Origin: Thermohalobaculum sp965263335
GTDB taxonomy: Bacteria; Pseudomonadota; Alphaproteobacteria; Rhodobacterales; Rhodobacteraceae
NCBI GenBank assembly: GCA_965263335.1
Contig: CBDHHE010000001.1
Location: 5,146,001-5,210,000 of the forward strand
Direction: 5' to 3'
Length of the DNA: 64,000 bases
Part shown: positions 54,549 through 63,949 of the stretch, one piece after another
How positions within the stretch are numbered: the stretch's first letter is position 1
Layout of the letters: each line of letters opens with the position of its first letter
Made by a program: the position numbers and the translations under genes
The notes under the pieces: generated by a model
The model's input: the letters and a program-made list of their open reading frames with translations, nothing else
Database searches by the model: none
What the model was told of the DNA's origin: nothing

Positions 54549-57500
54549 TCAGGCGAACTCGATGGAGAGTTGAGCTGCGAGATCGGCGCCGGCTTCTTCA
54601 GGGTTGACGCGGAAGATGCCATCTGCGCTCGTCAACGAGAACAGGAAGTCGAAGGTGCCATCAGTGTTTGCACCCTGCTGATCAGCGAGAAAGCCCGCGA
54701 CCGATGACGTGACGTCGAGCGTGATTTCCTCGTCTTCAGCGAAGTTGCCGGTCAGCGTGTCGGTTGAGAAAAAGTCGAACCCATCCGTCAACGCACCGGC
54801 GCTGGCAAGCCCGACACCCTCTGAGTCGTCAAAGAGCCCAATGTCGATTTCCAGATCGACATCGTTCTGCGCGCGCTGCGAGGTCATCGAGAGGAGGGCA
54901 CTCGAAACTTCGACCGCCTCCGCAATGAGCACATCGTCAAAGAGGAGACCAGTGGTGAAGTTGCCACCAATTTCGAGATCATTGTCCGAACCGATCTGCA
55001 ATGTATCAACGACGCCGTCGGAAGACTGCGCACCATCGACATCGACCAGCGCTGTGACCGGGTCGGGCGTTGGTGCGACGGTGAATTCGATCTCAATCGT
55101 CTCAATCAAGTCCCTGCCGCCGTTCTTCACAAAAAGATCGAAGCTGATCGTGTTCTCGCCCGTCGGCAGCGCGAACCGTGCGGGGCCGGAGAAGAAATCT
55201 CCGGTGCTCACGATGTCGCCGAAAAGAGCATATGGTTCCACATTCTCGGTACGTGTCAGCTGGCCATCGTTGAGATCGAGGACCATGCTTTCGACCTGAC
55301 CGCTCAGGTCGCTGTCCTCGAGGACGGTTGCCGCTATCGTCACGTTCCGCCCTTCGAGCGTGCCCTCCTTCAGCGCAGAGCCGTCCTCAAGGACCTGGAT
55401 CACTTCGTCGGTGTCCGCATCGATCAGCTCGACCAGGATTCCCGGATCGCTGTCGAAGCCGAACACCACGAAGCTTGCGCCTGGGCTGGAATAGTCAGAG
55501 CCGGTGCCCGGAGCGCCGATGATGACATCATCGATCCCATCGCCATTGATATCACCGGCAGTCGAAACCGCTGCACCGCTCTGGTCGTAGTCGTCAACTC
55601 CGACAATGCGAAAGCCGTTGGTTCCATCGAGATCCGAGACATCGATGCTCGGTACAAATCCGCCATCGCCGCCAAAGACGACATAGCTTTCGCCTGAATC
55701 TCGCCCATCCGCGTAAGCTCGAGGGGCGCCGATGATCACGTCGTCGAAGCCGTCTCCGTTGACATCACCGGCGGCAGATACGGAAGCACCTGCGCGATCC
55801 GCCCGGAACATCCCGCCTATGCGGAAGCCGTTGATGCCGTCGAGCGCCGAAAGATCGAGGCTTGCGCCAAAGCCCGTGTCTGTGCCGAACACAATGTACG
55901 CTTCACCCGCCGAGTAGGAGAAATAGCTGTTACCGTCGGCACCGATGATCACATCGCCGATGCCGTCGCCATTGATGTCGCCCGCAGCCGAGACGGAGAC
56001 ACCGCTGCTCTCATAGGCGTCGGCGCCGTCGATGCGAAAGCCGTTCGTGCCGTCGAGGTCTGAGAGGGCAAGGTTGGCGGCAAAGCCTGCGTTTGTGCCG
56101 AAGACGACATAGCTCTCGCCGGAATTGTATTGGCCGGCGTAGGGCGCCCCTATCACCACATCATCGATGCCGTCACCATTGACATCGCCGGCGCCAGAGA
56201 CCGCAGTGCCGCTGAGATCGTTATCGTCGACCCCTTCGATGCGAAACCCATTCGTGCCATCGAGCGCGGAGAGCTCGATGCTGGGTGCGAAACCCGCATC
56301 GGTGCCAAAGACGAGATAGCTCTCACCATAGGTGTTGTAGTTGCTCCCTGCATTGGGCGCGCCGATGATCACGTCATCGAACCCGTCGCCATTTACATCG
56401 CCGGCGCTGGAAACCGCGGCGCCACTTTGGTCGTACGCGTCAATGCCGACGATGCTGAACCCGTTGCTGCCATCGAGTGCAGCGACGTCCAGGCTCGATG
56501 CGAACCCTCCCGCCGAGCCGAAGACGACATAGGTCTCGCCTGGAGCGCCGCCATAGTAGCCTGTCGAGCCCGCAGATGGCGCGCCCAGGATAAGATCATC
56601 GATCCCGTCGCCATTGATATCGCCCGCAGCCGAGACGGACTCGCCGATTCCATCGAAGTCATCGACGCCGTCGATGCGGAAGCCGTTCGAGCCGTCAAGC
56701 GCCGAGAGATTGATGTTTGCGGCGAAGCCCGAGATGGTTCCGAAAACGACATAGCCTGCGCCCGAAAAGGATCCGTCGCCGTAGGCATCGGGTGCACCGA
56801 TGAGCACGTCGGCGATGCCGTCGCCATTGATGTCGCCAGCGTCGGAGACGGCAACACCACTTCGGTCGAAGTCGTTGATGCCATCAATCCGGAAGCCGAC
56901 GTCGCCGTTGAGCGTCTCCAGGAAAATCGCGTCCTTTGTGAGGCTGAGATCCACGCTCGCCTGATCGGTCAGGCCTCCGGTATCGGAGATGACATAGGTG
57001 AAGGTCTCGGAGAGGATCTCTCCAATCGTTTCAGCCGGTGCGTCAACGAAGAGCCGTGTGCCGCCCAAGAAGTTGAGTTCCAGACCGCTCGCCAGGGTGA
57101 CGATGTCACCCGCGCTCACGGGTTGCCCGTCGACTTCGACAATGGTGATTTCATTGAAGTCTGGGTCCGAGTCGATGCCATTGCCGTTGTCGAGCGCGAC
57201 ATCTATTTCGCCCACACCGGTGACTATCGCGTCATCCTGTGCCACTGGTGCGTCGTTCGCTCCACCGAGGAATGTGGAGCCGAACACGACGTAACTCTCA
57301 CCCGGGCCGGAATAATCTGCGCCCGCGTTAGGTGCGCCAATGATCAGATCGTCGACGCCGTCCCCGTTGACATCGCCGGCGCCGGATACTGACGCCCCCG
57401 ACTGATCAAACGACTCTATGCCTGCAATACGCAGCCCATCGCTGCCATCGAGTTCAGAGAGCGCCAGACTGGGCGCGAAGTTGGCGCCGCCAAAGATCAG

Positions 57501-58739
57501 ATAGCTTTCTCCTGTCGAACTGTAGTTTGCACCAGCATCTGGCGCGCCAATGACGATGTCACCGAAGCCATCTCCGTTCACGTCACCGGCACTGGAGACG
57601 GCGCTGCCGCTGCTATCCCCGTTCTGGGCCCCATCGATGCGGAAACCATTGGTGCCGTCGAGCGAGGACAGGTCGAGCTCAGCATTGAAGCCCGTGTTCG
57701 TGCCGAAGACCACATAGCTCTCACCGGCGTCAAAGGAACCACCGCCCGGCGCACCGATGATCAGATCGTCGATACCGTCGCCGTTCACGTCGCCTGCACC
57801 GGAGACGGAGTTCCCGAGAGAATCGAATTCCTCAACGCCCGTCACTCGGAAGCCGTCCATACCGTCGAGCGCCGCCGGGTCGATGCTGGGCGCGAACGCG
57901 ACTGCACCAAAGAGCACATAGCTCTCGCCGGAATAGGCGTCGTAGGTATAGAAGCTGCCTGCGCGCGACGCGCCGATGATGAGGTCATCCAAGCCGTCGC
58001 CGTTGATGTCGCCAGCGCCCGAGACCGAATTGCCGCTGCTGTCGTAGCCGCCGATCCCGTCGACACGAAATCCGTTTGTCCCGTCCAGTGTCGCAAGATC
58101 GATGCTGGAGGCGAAGCCCGTGTCGGTCCCAAACAAGATGTAGCTCTCGCCGGGGCCGTTGGAGTAGTAGCCTCCACCGATGTCTGGCGCGCCGATAATC
58201 ACATCGTCGAAGCCGTCTCCGTTCACATCACCGGCACTGGAGACGGCGCTGCCGCTGCTATCCCCGTTCTGGGCCCCATCGATGCGGAAACCATTGGTGC
58301 CATCGAGCGAGGACAGGTCGAGCTCAGCATTGAAGCCCGTGTTCGTGCCGAAGACCACATAGCTCTCGCCGGCGTCAAAGGAACCACCGCCTGGTGCACC
58401 GATGATCAGATCGTCGACACCGTCGCCGTTCACGTCGCCAGCGCTGGATACGGCGCGCCCGCTGGCGTCATACGTATCGTCCCCGACGAGCCGGAAGCCG
58501 TTCGCGCCATCGAGTGTCGAGAGATCCAGACTGGCACCGAAGCCCGAGCCCGTTCCGAACACAACATAGCTTTCACCAGTGTAGAATTTGGCCGAAGGCG
58601 CTCCGATGATCACGTCGCCAATGCCGTCGCCATTGATGTCGCCCGCAGCGGATACGGAAGTGCCGCTGTTGTCGTAGATATCTATTCCGTCAATGCGGAA
58701 GCCGATTGAACCGTCAAGTGTGCTGAGGTCGAGGGTCAT
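54549..58739 (-). CDS. FG-GAP repeat protein 3, two seven-repeat propellers
   Basis: A 1396-residue protein. Seven FG-GAP repeats (about 1-460) are followed by a cadherin/Ig-like linker (APVAQDDAIVTGVGEIDV), then seven more repeats (about 600-1060), then the Ig-like and C-terminal modules shared with proteins 1 and 2, ending NPEEAGADLAAQLSIEFA. Each repeat has a calcium-type loop of the form D-x-N-x-D-G. The arrangement indicates two seven-bladed beta-propellers. There is no signal peptide; the conserved tail may be a type I secretion signal. The leader CGGAGCACATT-ATG matches that of protein 1. Repeats 2-3 and 5-6 are almost identical in DNA, showing recent internal duplication. Probably a secreted or surface adhesin. 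Confidence 0.87.
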   Translation of the reverse strand: MTLDLSTLDGSIGFRIDGIDIYDNSGTSVSAAGDINGDGIGDVIIGAPSAKFYTGESYVVFGTGSGFGASLDLSTLDGANGFRLVGDDTYDASGRAVSSAGDVNGDGVDDLIIGAPGGGSFDAGESYVVFGTNTGFNAELDLSSLDGTNGFRIDGAQNGDSSGSAVSSAGDVNGDGFDDVIIGAPDIGGGYYSNGPGESYILFGTDTGFASSIDLATLDGTNGFRVDGIGGYDSSGNSVSGAGDINGDGLDDLIIGASRAGSFYTYDAYSGESYVLFGAVAFAPSIDPAALDGMDGFRVTGVEEFDSLGNSVSGAGDVNGDGIDDLIIGAPGGGSFDAGESYVVFGTNTGFNAELDLSSLDGTNGFRIDGAQNGDSSGSAVSSAGDVNGDGFGDIVIGAPDAGANYSSTGESYLIFGGANFAPSLALSELDGSDGLRIAGIESFDQSGASVSGAGDVNGDGVDDLIIGAPNAGADYSGPGESYVVFGSTFLGGANDAPVAQDDAIVTGVGEIDVALDNGNGIDSDPDFNEITIVEVDGQPVSAGDIVTLASGLELNFLGGTRLFVDAPAETIGEILSETFTYVISDTGGLTDQASVDLSLTKDAIFLETLNGDVGFRIDGINDFDRSGVAVSDAGDINGDGIADVLIGAPDAYGDGSFSGAGYVVFGTISGFAANINLSALDGSNGFRIDGVDDFDGIGESVSAAGDINGDGIDDLILGAPSAGSTGYYGGAPGETYVVFGSAGGFASSLDVAALDGSNGFSIVGIDAYDQSGAAVSSAGDVNGDGFDDVIIGAPNAGSNYNTYGESYLVFGTDAGFAPSIELSALDGTNGFRIEGVDDNDLSGTAVSGAGDVNGDGIDDVVIGAPYAGQYNSGESYVVFGTNAGFAANLALSDLDGTNGFRIDGADAYESSGVSVSAAGDINGDGIGDVIIGADGNSYFSYSAGEAYIVFGTDTGFGASLDLSALDGINGFRIGGMFRADRAGASVSAAGDVNGDGFDDVIIGAPRAYADGRDSGESYVVFGGDGGFVPSIDVSDLDGTNGFRIVGVDDYDQSGAAVSTAGDINGDGIDDVIIGAPGTGSDYSSPGASFVVFGFDSDPGILVELIDADTDEVIQVLEDGSALKEGTLEGRNVTIAATVLEDSDLSGQVESMVLDLNDGQLTRTENVEPYALFGDIVSTGDFFSGPARFALPTGENTISFDLFVKNGGRDLIETIEIEFTVAPTPDPVTALVDVDGAQSSDGVVDTLQIGSDNDLEIGGNFTTGLLFDDVLIAEAVEVSSALLSMTSQRAQNDVDLEIDIGLFDDSEGVGLASAGALTDGFDFFSTDTLTGNFAEDEEITLDVTSSVAGFLADQQGANTDGTFDFLFSLTSADGIFRVNPEEAGADLAAQLSIEFA
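57571..57794. repeat. Intragenic direct repeat, copy 1
   Basis: About 224 bases nearly identical to 58216-58439 (offset 645), both inside FG-GAP gene 3. It covers the junction of two propeller repeats. Only a few mismatches, mostly synonymous, are seen. Confidence 0.85.
58216..58439. repeat. Intragenic direct repeat, copy 2
   Basis: Second copy of the 224-base segment at 57571-57794. The encoded residues are the same through SFDAGESYVVFGTNTGFNAE. Confidence 0.85.
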
Positions 58740-58885
58740 AATGTGCTCCGTTCAAAATTCGTCAGGCGCCAAACCAATAGTGAAATGCATACTCAAATTC
58801 GCGTAGAAATAGAAACGCCTGATTCGTCCAAAGAAATCAAATAAATTTTGATCTTCTGGTCTTTGCGTAAAGAAACCCAATCATT

Positions 58886-60664
58886 TCAGGGGGAAAGTCC
58901 GTCCATGACGTCCGCGATCACACTTTCTACACCCCGGGTCGTGGCGATTGGATCGAACAGGGCTGTGGGTGTGCGCGATAGGATTATGCGGGAGAGGGTC
59001 TGGCGAAGATTCTGATCTGAAGCGAGCTTGATAGCGCGGTCAATGTAGCCTTGGATTTCGTTGGCCACGAGTTCTTCCGCCAGCCCGAGGCGCGCGATCA
59101 GGCTTGCCGCCACGCGGGAAGGGAAGGTCCGGCCGGTCAGCGTGACGACCGGCACGCCCATGTAGAGTGCATCCGAGGTCATGGTGTGGCCGTTACAGGG
59201 CCAGGTGTCGAGCACCAGATCCGCGAAGCGATAGCGGCAGAGATGATCCGGCGAAGGCAGCGACGGCGCGAAGACGAGCTGCTCGGGCGCGACTCGCCGC
59301 GCCTCGAGAGCCCGCCGGATGTTGGCGGTCGCCACCGGGTTCAAATCCCAGAGCCAGAGCACGCCGCCGGGTGTGCGCTGCAGGACCTCAGCCCAAGCAT
59401 TGACGATCGGTGGCGTGATCTTGCGTGCCTGATTGAAGGCGCAGAAGACCACAGCTTGCTCGGGCAGGCCGAGATCGGCGCGCGTGCGAAACCTGTTCGA
59501 AACTGCGCGTTGTCCGTCACCTGGAAAGAAGCCGGCCGCCGGGCACAGGATGCGCTCGTCGTAGGCACCTTCTAGTGCTGGCGGGATGGTCAGTTTGTCC
59601 GCAAACATCGCGTCTATGAAAGGCGCGCCCATACCCGTGAGGCAGCCGAGCCAGGCGATCTGCATCTGCGCCGGCCGGTGGGCGAGCACCCCTGGCCGCC
59701 CGCCGTTGGCAAAACCGTCGATGTCGAGCAGCACGTCAGGTTGATCGGCCCGGATCGTCGCCGCCGCGTCTTCATCCGACTGTCCGGTGAGATCGATAAC
59801 CCGATCAAAGGACGCCCTGAGTGTCTTCGTGAACGCGGCATCCTCGGCGCTCATCTGCGGCTCGTTGTAGACGTAAGCCGCAATCGAGAACTTTTCGCGG
59901 TCATGCGACTCCAGCACTTGGCGCAGCAGGTACCCGGTTGCGTGCGCCCGCATTGTCGAGCTGAAGTAGCCGAGCCGCAGTCTGCCGCGGACCGGCGTCG
60001 GAGGTGGGGGCAAGGGCGTTACACCACGCATCACTGTCCGTGCGCGGTTTCGGGCGGCACGACGGATCTCTTCTGGATCAACGCAGAAAGTGATCAGCGC
60101 ATAGGGATTGATCGGCGCACCGGCCGCAATCAGGCCTTGTGCCTTCGCGATGAGCGCATCCATGCGCACCCAGGATGCTGCATCCGCGTGAAGGTAGAGT
60201 GCGAGCTCGACAGCAGACCAACTGTTGGGATCAGCTTCGAGGGCGCGATCGATGGCCTCCAGCGCCGCGGCAATCTGCCTGGCGTTTGCCAGAAGTCCAG
60301 CAAGATTGGCCCAGGCCTCGGCGTGGGCGGGGTCCGCGTGGACGGCCTGCCGAAAGGCGGCGATAGCGTCATCGCCGAGGCCACGCGCTTTGAGCGCGAG
60401 GCCCAGATTGTTGTGTGCATTGGCTGAGCCCGCATCAAGCGACAGCGCCCGGCGTGCTGCGGCCTCCGCGCTGACTGCATCACCGCGTGCAATTGCGATC
60501 GCTGCAAGATTTGCTTCGATCGAGGCATGGGGCGCATCGGCCTCACCGAGCAGCGCCCGATAGGCTGCCTCGGCCTCGCCAAGGGCCCCGCGTGCTTGTG
60601 CCGCCGCCGCTGCCCGAAACTGATCTTGAACTGTTGCCACCGCGTGCGATCCGCGTGAACTCAT
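58886..60664 (-). CDS. TPR protein with O-GlcNAc-transferase-like (GT41/SPINDLY) glycosyltransferase domain
   Basis: A 592-residue protein. TPRs occupy about residues 10-190 (for example AHNNLGLALKARGLGDDAIA). The rest matches the GT41 domain of bacterial OGT/SPINDLY proteins: RLRLGYFSSTMRAHATG, DVLLDIDGFANGG, and the C-terminal LVLDTWPCNGHTMTSDALYM with GVPVVTLTG. Family members transfer a sugar from a nucleotide-sugar to Ser/Thr of proteins in the cytoplasm. Divergent from the TIGR03032-like gene and next to FG-GAP 3, which is a candidate acceptor. ATG 60664 is used; the frame is open slightly upstream. Confidence 0.87.
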   Translation of the reverse strand: MSSRGSHAVATVQDQFRAAAAAQARGALGEAEAAYRALLGEADAPHASIEANLAAIAIARGDAVSAEAAARRALSLDAGSANAHNNLGLALKARGLGDDAIAAFRQAVHADPAHAEAWANLAGLLANARQIAAALEAIDRALEADPNSWSAVELALYLHADAASWVRMDALIAKAQGLIAAGAPINPYALITFCVDPEEIRRAARNRARTVMRGVTPLPPPPTPVRGRLRLGYFSSTMRAHATGYLLRQVLESHDREKFSIAAYVYNEPQMSAEDAAFTKTLRASFDRVIDLTGQSDEDAAATIRADQPDVLLDIDGFANGGRPGVLAHRPAQMQIAWLGCLTGMGAPFIDAMFADKLTIPPALEGAYDERILCPAAGFFPGDGQRAVSNRFRTRADLGLPEQAVVFCAFNQARKITPPIVNAWAEVLQRTPGGVLWLWDLNPVATANIRRALEARRVAPEQLVFAPSLPSPDHLCRYRFADLVLDTWPCNGHTMTSDALYMGVPVVTLTGRTFPSRVAASLIARLGLAEELVANEIQGYIDRAIKLASDQNLRQTLSRIILSRTPTALFDPIATTRGVESVIADVMDGLSP

Positions 60665-60732
60665 CAGCTTCCACCTTGCCCATGCACGCAATGATTGGCA
60701 ACGTCACCGGATTGAAGAGAAGGATTCGATTG

Positions 60733-61779
60733 ATGAATGAAAAAGCTACAGGCTTGGCGCTCACCGGATCGCGCCTATTTGCATCCTGGCTCGCCGGGCA
60801 GAAGGCGAGCCTTGCATTCACCACCTATCAGGCGGGCAAGCTCTTTCTGATCGGCAGCGGCGAAGCCGGACGGCTCTCGGTCTTCGAACGCACGTTCTCG
60901 CGCTGCATGGGGCTCGGCGTTGGCGTCGATGGCAACCTCTGGATGTCCTCGCTCTTTCAGCTCTGGCGGTTCGAGAATTTCCTCGATCCCGGCGCCACAC
61001 AGGACGGCTATGACGCGGTCTACATGCCGCTGGTGGGACACACCACCGGCGACATCGACATTCACGACGTGCACCCGGGCTCCGACGGCGCGCCTGTCTT
61101 CGTCGCGACCCGCTTCAATTGCCTGGCGACACTGGCGACCCGCGGCAGCTTCCGGCCCGTCTGGCGCCCGCCCTTCATCGACCGCATCGCTGCCGAAGAC
61201 CGGTGCCATCTGAACGGCCTGGCCGTGCGCGACGGACGCCCCGCCTTCGTCACCTGCGTGGCCCGCACCAACGTCGCCGAGGGTTGGCGCGAGCACCGGC
61301 GGACCGGCGGCGTGGTTCTCGATGTGGAGAGCGGCGAGGCCGTGGCCACCGGCCTCTCGATGCCCCACTCGCCAAGGTTGTATCGCGACACGCTCTATCT
61401 CATCCAATCCGGCACCGGCGAGTTCGGGCGCATCGATCTCGCCACCGGGCGCTTTGAGCCGATGTGCTTCCTGCAGGGCTTTGCCCGCGGGGCGGCCTTC
61501 ATCGGGGAGCATGCGATCATCGGGGTCTCGCGGCCACGTGAGAACCGCACCTTCGAAGGGCTCGAGCTGAACGACCGGCTGGCACGCGAGGGCGTCGGCC
61601 CGGTCTGCCATCTCGCCGTCGTCAATCTCGTCACCGGTGATATCGAGCACCGGCTGACCATCGAGGGCGTGGTCGAGGAGCTCTACGACGTTGCAGTCTT
61701 GCCCGGCGTCATACGTCCCATGGCCATCGGCTTTCGCACCGACGAAATCCGCTTCATGGTCCGGCCCGATATCGGCTGA
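60733..61779 (+). CDS. TIGR03032-family (DUF4915) protein
   Basis: A 348-residue protein of the TIGR03032 type: TGSRLFASWLAGQKASLAFT, TYQAGKLFLIG, FNCLATLATRGSFRPVWRPP and NGLAVRDGRPAFVTCV are family segments, and the fold is probably a beta-propeller. The function is unestablished; members are commonly found beside glycosyltransferases, TPR proteins and FG-GAP/repeat proteins. ATG 60733 is preferred over the upstream open frame because the family N-terminus begins there and AGAAGGA precedes it. It is divergent from the glycosyltransferase gene with about 68 bases between. Confidence 0.82.
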   Translation: MNEKATGLALTGSRLFASWLAGQKASLAFTTYQAGKLFLIGSGEAGRLSVFERTFSRCMGLGVGVDGNLWMSSLFQLWRFENFLDPGATQDGYDAVYMPLVGHTTGDIDIHDVHPGSDGAPVFVATRFNCLATLATRGSFRPVWRPPFIDRIAAEDRCHLNGLAVRDGRPAFVTCVARTNVAEGWREHRRTGGVVLDVESGEAVATGLSMPHSPRLYRDTLYLIQSGTGEFGRIDLATGRFEPMCFLQGFARGAAFIGEHAIIGVSRPRENRTFEGLELNDRLAREGVGPVCHLAVVNLVTGDIEHRLTIEGVVEELYDVAVLPGVIRPMAIGFRTDEIRFMVRPDIG

Positions 61780-61890
61780 GACAGCCTCTTGGGATGCCTG
61801 CCCAACAGGAGGTTCAGCCCTCGGTCGCAGATTCTCCACCTCGGACCCGACACGCCTGAGCAGCCTCGTCTGAGTGGTCCGACCTGATTG

Positions 61891-62760
61891 TTATTGCATA
61901 ACCGGCACCTGGTCCATCAGGACCAGAGTTTCGGGAGCCGGTGGGCGATAGCCCAGCGCACTGTGCGGTCTCTTGGTGTTGTAGTGCCTCCTCCATTCTT
62001 CGATGACGATCTGTGCTTCTCGCAGACTGTAGAAAATCTCGCCGTTCAGCAGCTCGTCGCGCATCCTGCCGTTGAAGCTTTCGCAGTACCCATTCTCCCA
62101 CGGACTGCCTGGCTCGATGAACGCGGTTTTTGCGCCGACAGCGCTGATCCACTTACGGACGGCCTCGGCGACAAACTCCGGCCCGTTGTCCGACCTGATG
62201 AACCGAGGCACGCCGCGCAGGATGAACAGATCCGACAGCGCGTCGATCACCTCGATCGAGTTCAGCTTTCTCTTCACCCGGATTGCCAGGCATTCGCGCG
62301 TAAACTCATCCAGTATGTTCAACGTCCTGAACGCCTTGCCATCGTCCGTTCGACAGTGGACGAAGTCGTACGACCAGACGTGGTTCCGGTACTCCGGTCG
62401 CAGCCGAATGCAAGAACCGTCCGCCAACCACAGGCGTCCCTTCTTTGGTTGCTTCATTGGTACTTTCAGCCCCTCTCGTCGCCAGAGCCGTTCGACGCGG
62501 CCGTCACTCACAGACCACCCGGCATCCCGCAGCAACGCTGCGATCCTCCGATAGCCATACCGACCGTATTGTCGGGTCAGTTCGATCATGTCCGCGACCA
62601 ACCTGTCTTCATCAGCACGGCCATGCGGCACGCGTCGTTGTGTGGAACGGTGCTGACCACGAACACGGCAAGCTCGGCGCTCCGAGACATTCAGTTCTCT
62701 ACGGACACGGTCGATACAGGCCCGACGGCGAGCGGGGCTCAGAAGTTTCCCCTTGCTGCC
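61891..62760 (-). CDS. IS3 transposase OrfB (DDE integrase core)
   Basis: About 290 residues from the slippage point to the stop. All DDE elements are present: Asp in HVWSYDFVH, Asp in FIRSDNGPEF and Glu in ENGYCESFNGRMRDE. The HTH-type GRYGYRRIAALLRDAGW lies before them. It should be made as an OrfAB fusion by a -1 frameshift around 62750, at a run AAGGGGAAA, as usual in IS3 elements. The frame is open upstream inside OrfA, but those residues are a shadow. The element appears intact and may be active. Confidence 0.85.
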   Translation of the reverse strand, partial: GSKGKLLSPARRRACIDRVRRELNVSERRACRVRGQHRSTQRRVPHGRADEDRLVADMIELTRQYGRYGYRRIAALLRDAGWSVSDGRVERLWRREGLKVPMKQPKKGRLWLADGSCIRLRPEYRNHVWSYDFVHCRTDDGKAFRTLNILDEFTRECLAIRVKRKLNSIEVIDALSDLFILRGVPRFIRSDNGPEFVAEAVRKWISAVGAKTAFIEPGSPWENGYCESFNGRMRDELLNGEIFYSLREAQIVIEEWRRHYNTKRPHSALGYRPPAPETLVLMDQVPVMQ

Positions 62761-63017
62761 TCGGTCAGGATGAGTTTGTCGAGGGTGAGATCGGAAACTG
62801 CACGTCGAAGCCGCTCGTTCTCTTTCTGAAGACGCTTCAACTCCTTGAGCTGCTCTGCACCCATACCGCCGTACTTCTTCCGCCAACGGTAGTAGGTCTG
62901 CTCGGTCACACCGATCTGCCGGATCGCATCCGCTCTCGGCATCCCTTGGCCGACAAGAACCTCAACTTGCCGAAGCTTGCTGACGATCTCTTCCGGCTTG
63001 GCTCGCTTGTTCGCCAT
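62739..63017 (-). CDS. IS3 transposase OrfA
   Basis: A 92-residue OrfA with a helix-turn-helix (GMPRADAIRQIGVTEQTYYR) followed by a leucine-zipper-like region KELKRLQKENERLRRAVSDL, as in IS3 OrfA proteins. It binds the terminal repeats and is joined to OrfB by programmed frameshifting near its end. GGAGGATC precedes the ATG. Confidence 0.87.
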   Translation of the reverse strand: MANKRAKPEEIVSKLRQVEVLVGQGMPRADAIRQIGVTEQTYYRWRKKYGGMGAEQLKELKRLQKENERLRRAVSDLTLDKLILTEAARGNF

Positions 63018-63074
63018 CTCTGATCCTCCGTTTTCCTATCAATAACGGTGGACCAACTCTTCTGGGGAGGTTCA

Positions 63075-63949
63075 CCCGGTCCTGTTGGAGTTTCCACCTC
63101 GAGGTCGGTCAAGCCGCCATCTTCATCCAAACGGTGCAGTCGACCATGCTCAATCGCGAGCTCAGGAAAATAGTCGGTGGCCTCAGGAAGCGCGAGAAGC
63201 GATCGAAAGAGTAAGATAAGATTGTCGTTGGCTGTGTGCGCAGCGAGCTGATAGAAGCCAAACGTAAATTTGGCGCTGTCGTAGGTATTGATGAGATTGA
63301 AGAAGTTCTTGCTCTCGCAGTAACCGCTCAGCTCGAGAAGCTGGGCCCAGTGATCATACTTGTCGACATAGTCGACGGCCCGATAAACCGGCCCATAGTA
63401 CTCGCTGCCCCGCATGAAGAGCCCGATATAGCTCCCATTGCTCGTCTCCCTGCCCACGTAGAAACGGGAGGCAGCGTTGCCGTCCGGCGTGGCAAACCAC
63501 TGCCTTCCATCCTGCATCAGATCAAATCCGATTCCCCGCTCCGTCGCCGATGCTGTGGCCTGGATGACCAATTCAAGATCAGAACCTGGGAAGGTACCAA
63601 AGAACAGGCCTTGTGCTCCTGCGTATATCCGATCAAATTCTTGAAGAAAAAAGTCGGGCGTCCACTTTACCACTTCATTTCTTGAGTTTGAATAGTGATA
63701 GATGTGCCCATCGGAGTAAATCCCCACGTGCTTTTGTGGTACGTTTCGCATTTTTTTGTTCGGAAGATCAACGTTTGAGGTCTTTGTTACAAAGACTAGC
63801 AATTCACGATCTGTGTCGGCATCTTCCCAAGCCCCAACGAGCGGGCACTCGGCAAAAATCTCATGAACTCGAACGTTTGCTGCTGTGCCAGAGCCACCCT
63901 TGAACTGTTTGCAGTTGAACGGGAAATCCATCCCGATGATGTGACTCAC
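63075..63949 (-). pseudogene. Hypothetical protein, C-terminus removed by IS3 insertion
   Basis: About 290 native codons from ATG 63949 to the insertion; reading then runs into the IS end and stops inside it. The preserved part has FCWEDADTDRE-type (GAWEDADTDRELLVFV) and FTFGFYQLAAHTANDNLILL segments that I do not assign to a family. No signal peptide. The missing 3' part is not visible on the other side of the IS, where only about 75 bases separate it from the TIGR03032-like gene, so a deletion accompanied or followed the insertion. Confidence 0.6.

Larger units (their letters stand above)
61857..63074 (-). mobile_element. Complete IS3-family insertion sequence
   Basis: About 1.2 kb with OrfA and OrfB on the minus strand. 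The right end read inward begins TGAACCTCCCCAGAAGAG and the left end TGAGCAGCCTCGTCTGAG; both continue with a TGGTCC block, so they look like imperfect terminal inverted repeats. No 3-base target duplication is evident (GCC on the left, CCC on the right). The ends are therefore approximate. The element truncates the gene at 63075-63949. Confidence 0.8.

Noticed and set aside
56130..57392. 420-codon plus-strand frame
   Set aside because: It is antisense to FG-GAP gene 3 and shows the periodic shadow of its repeats.
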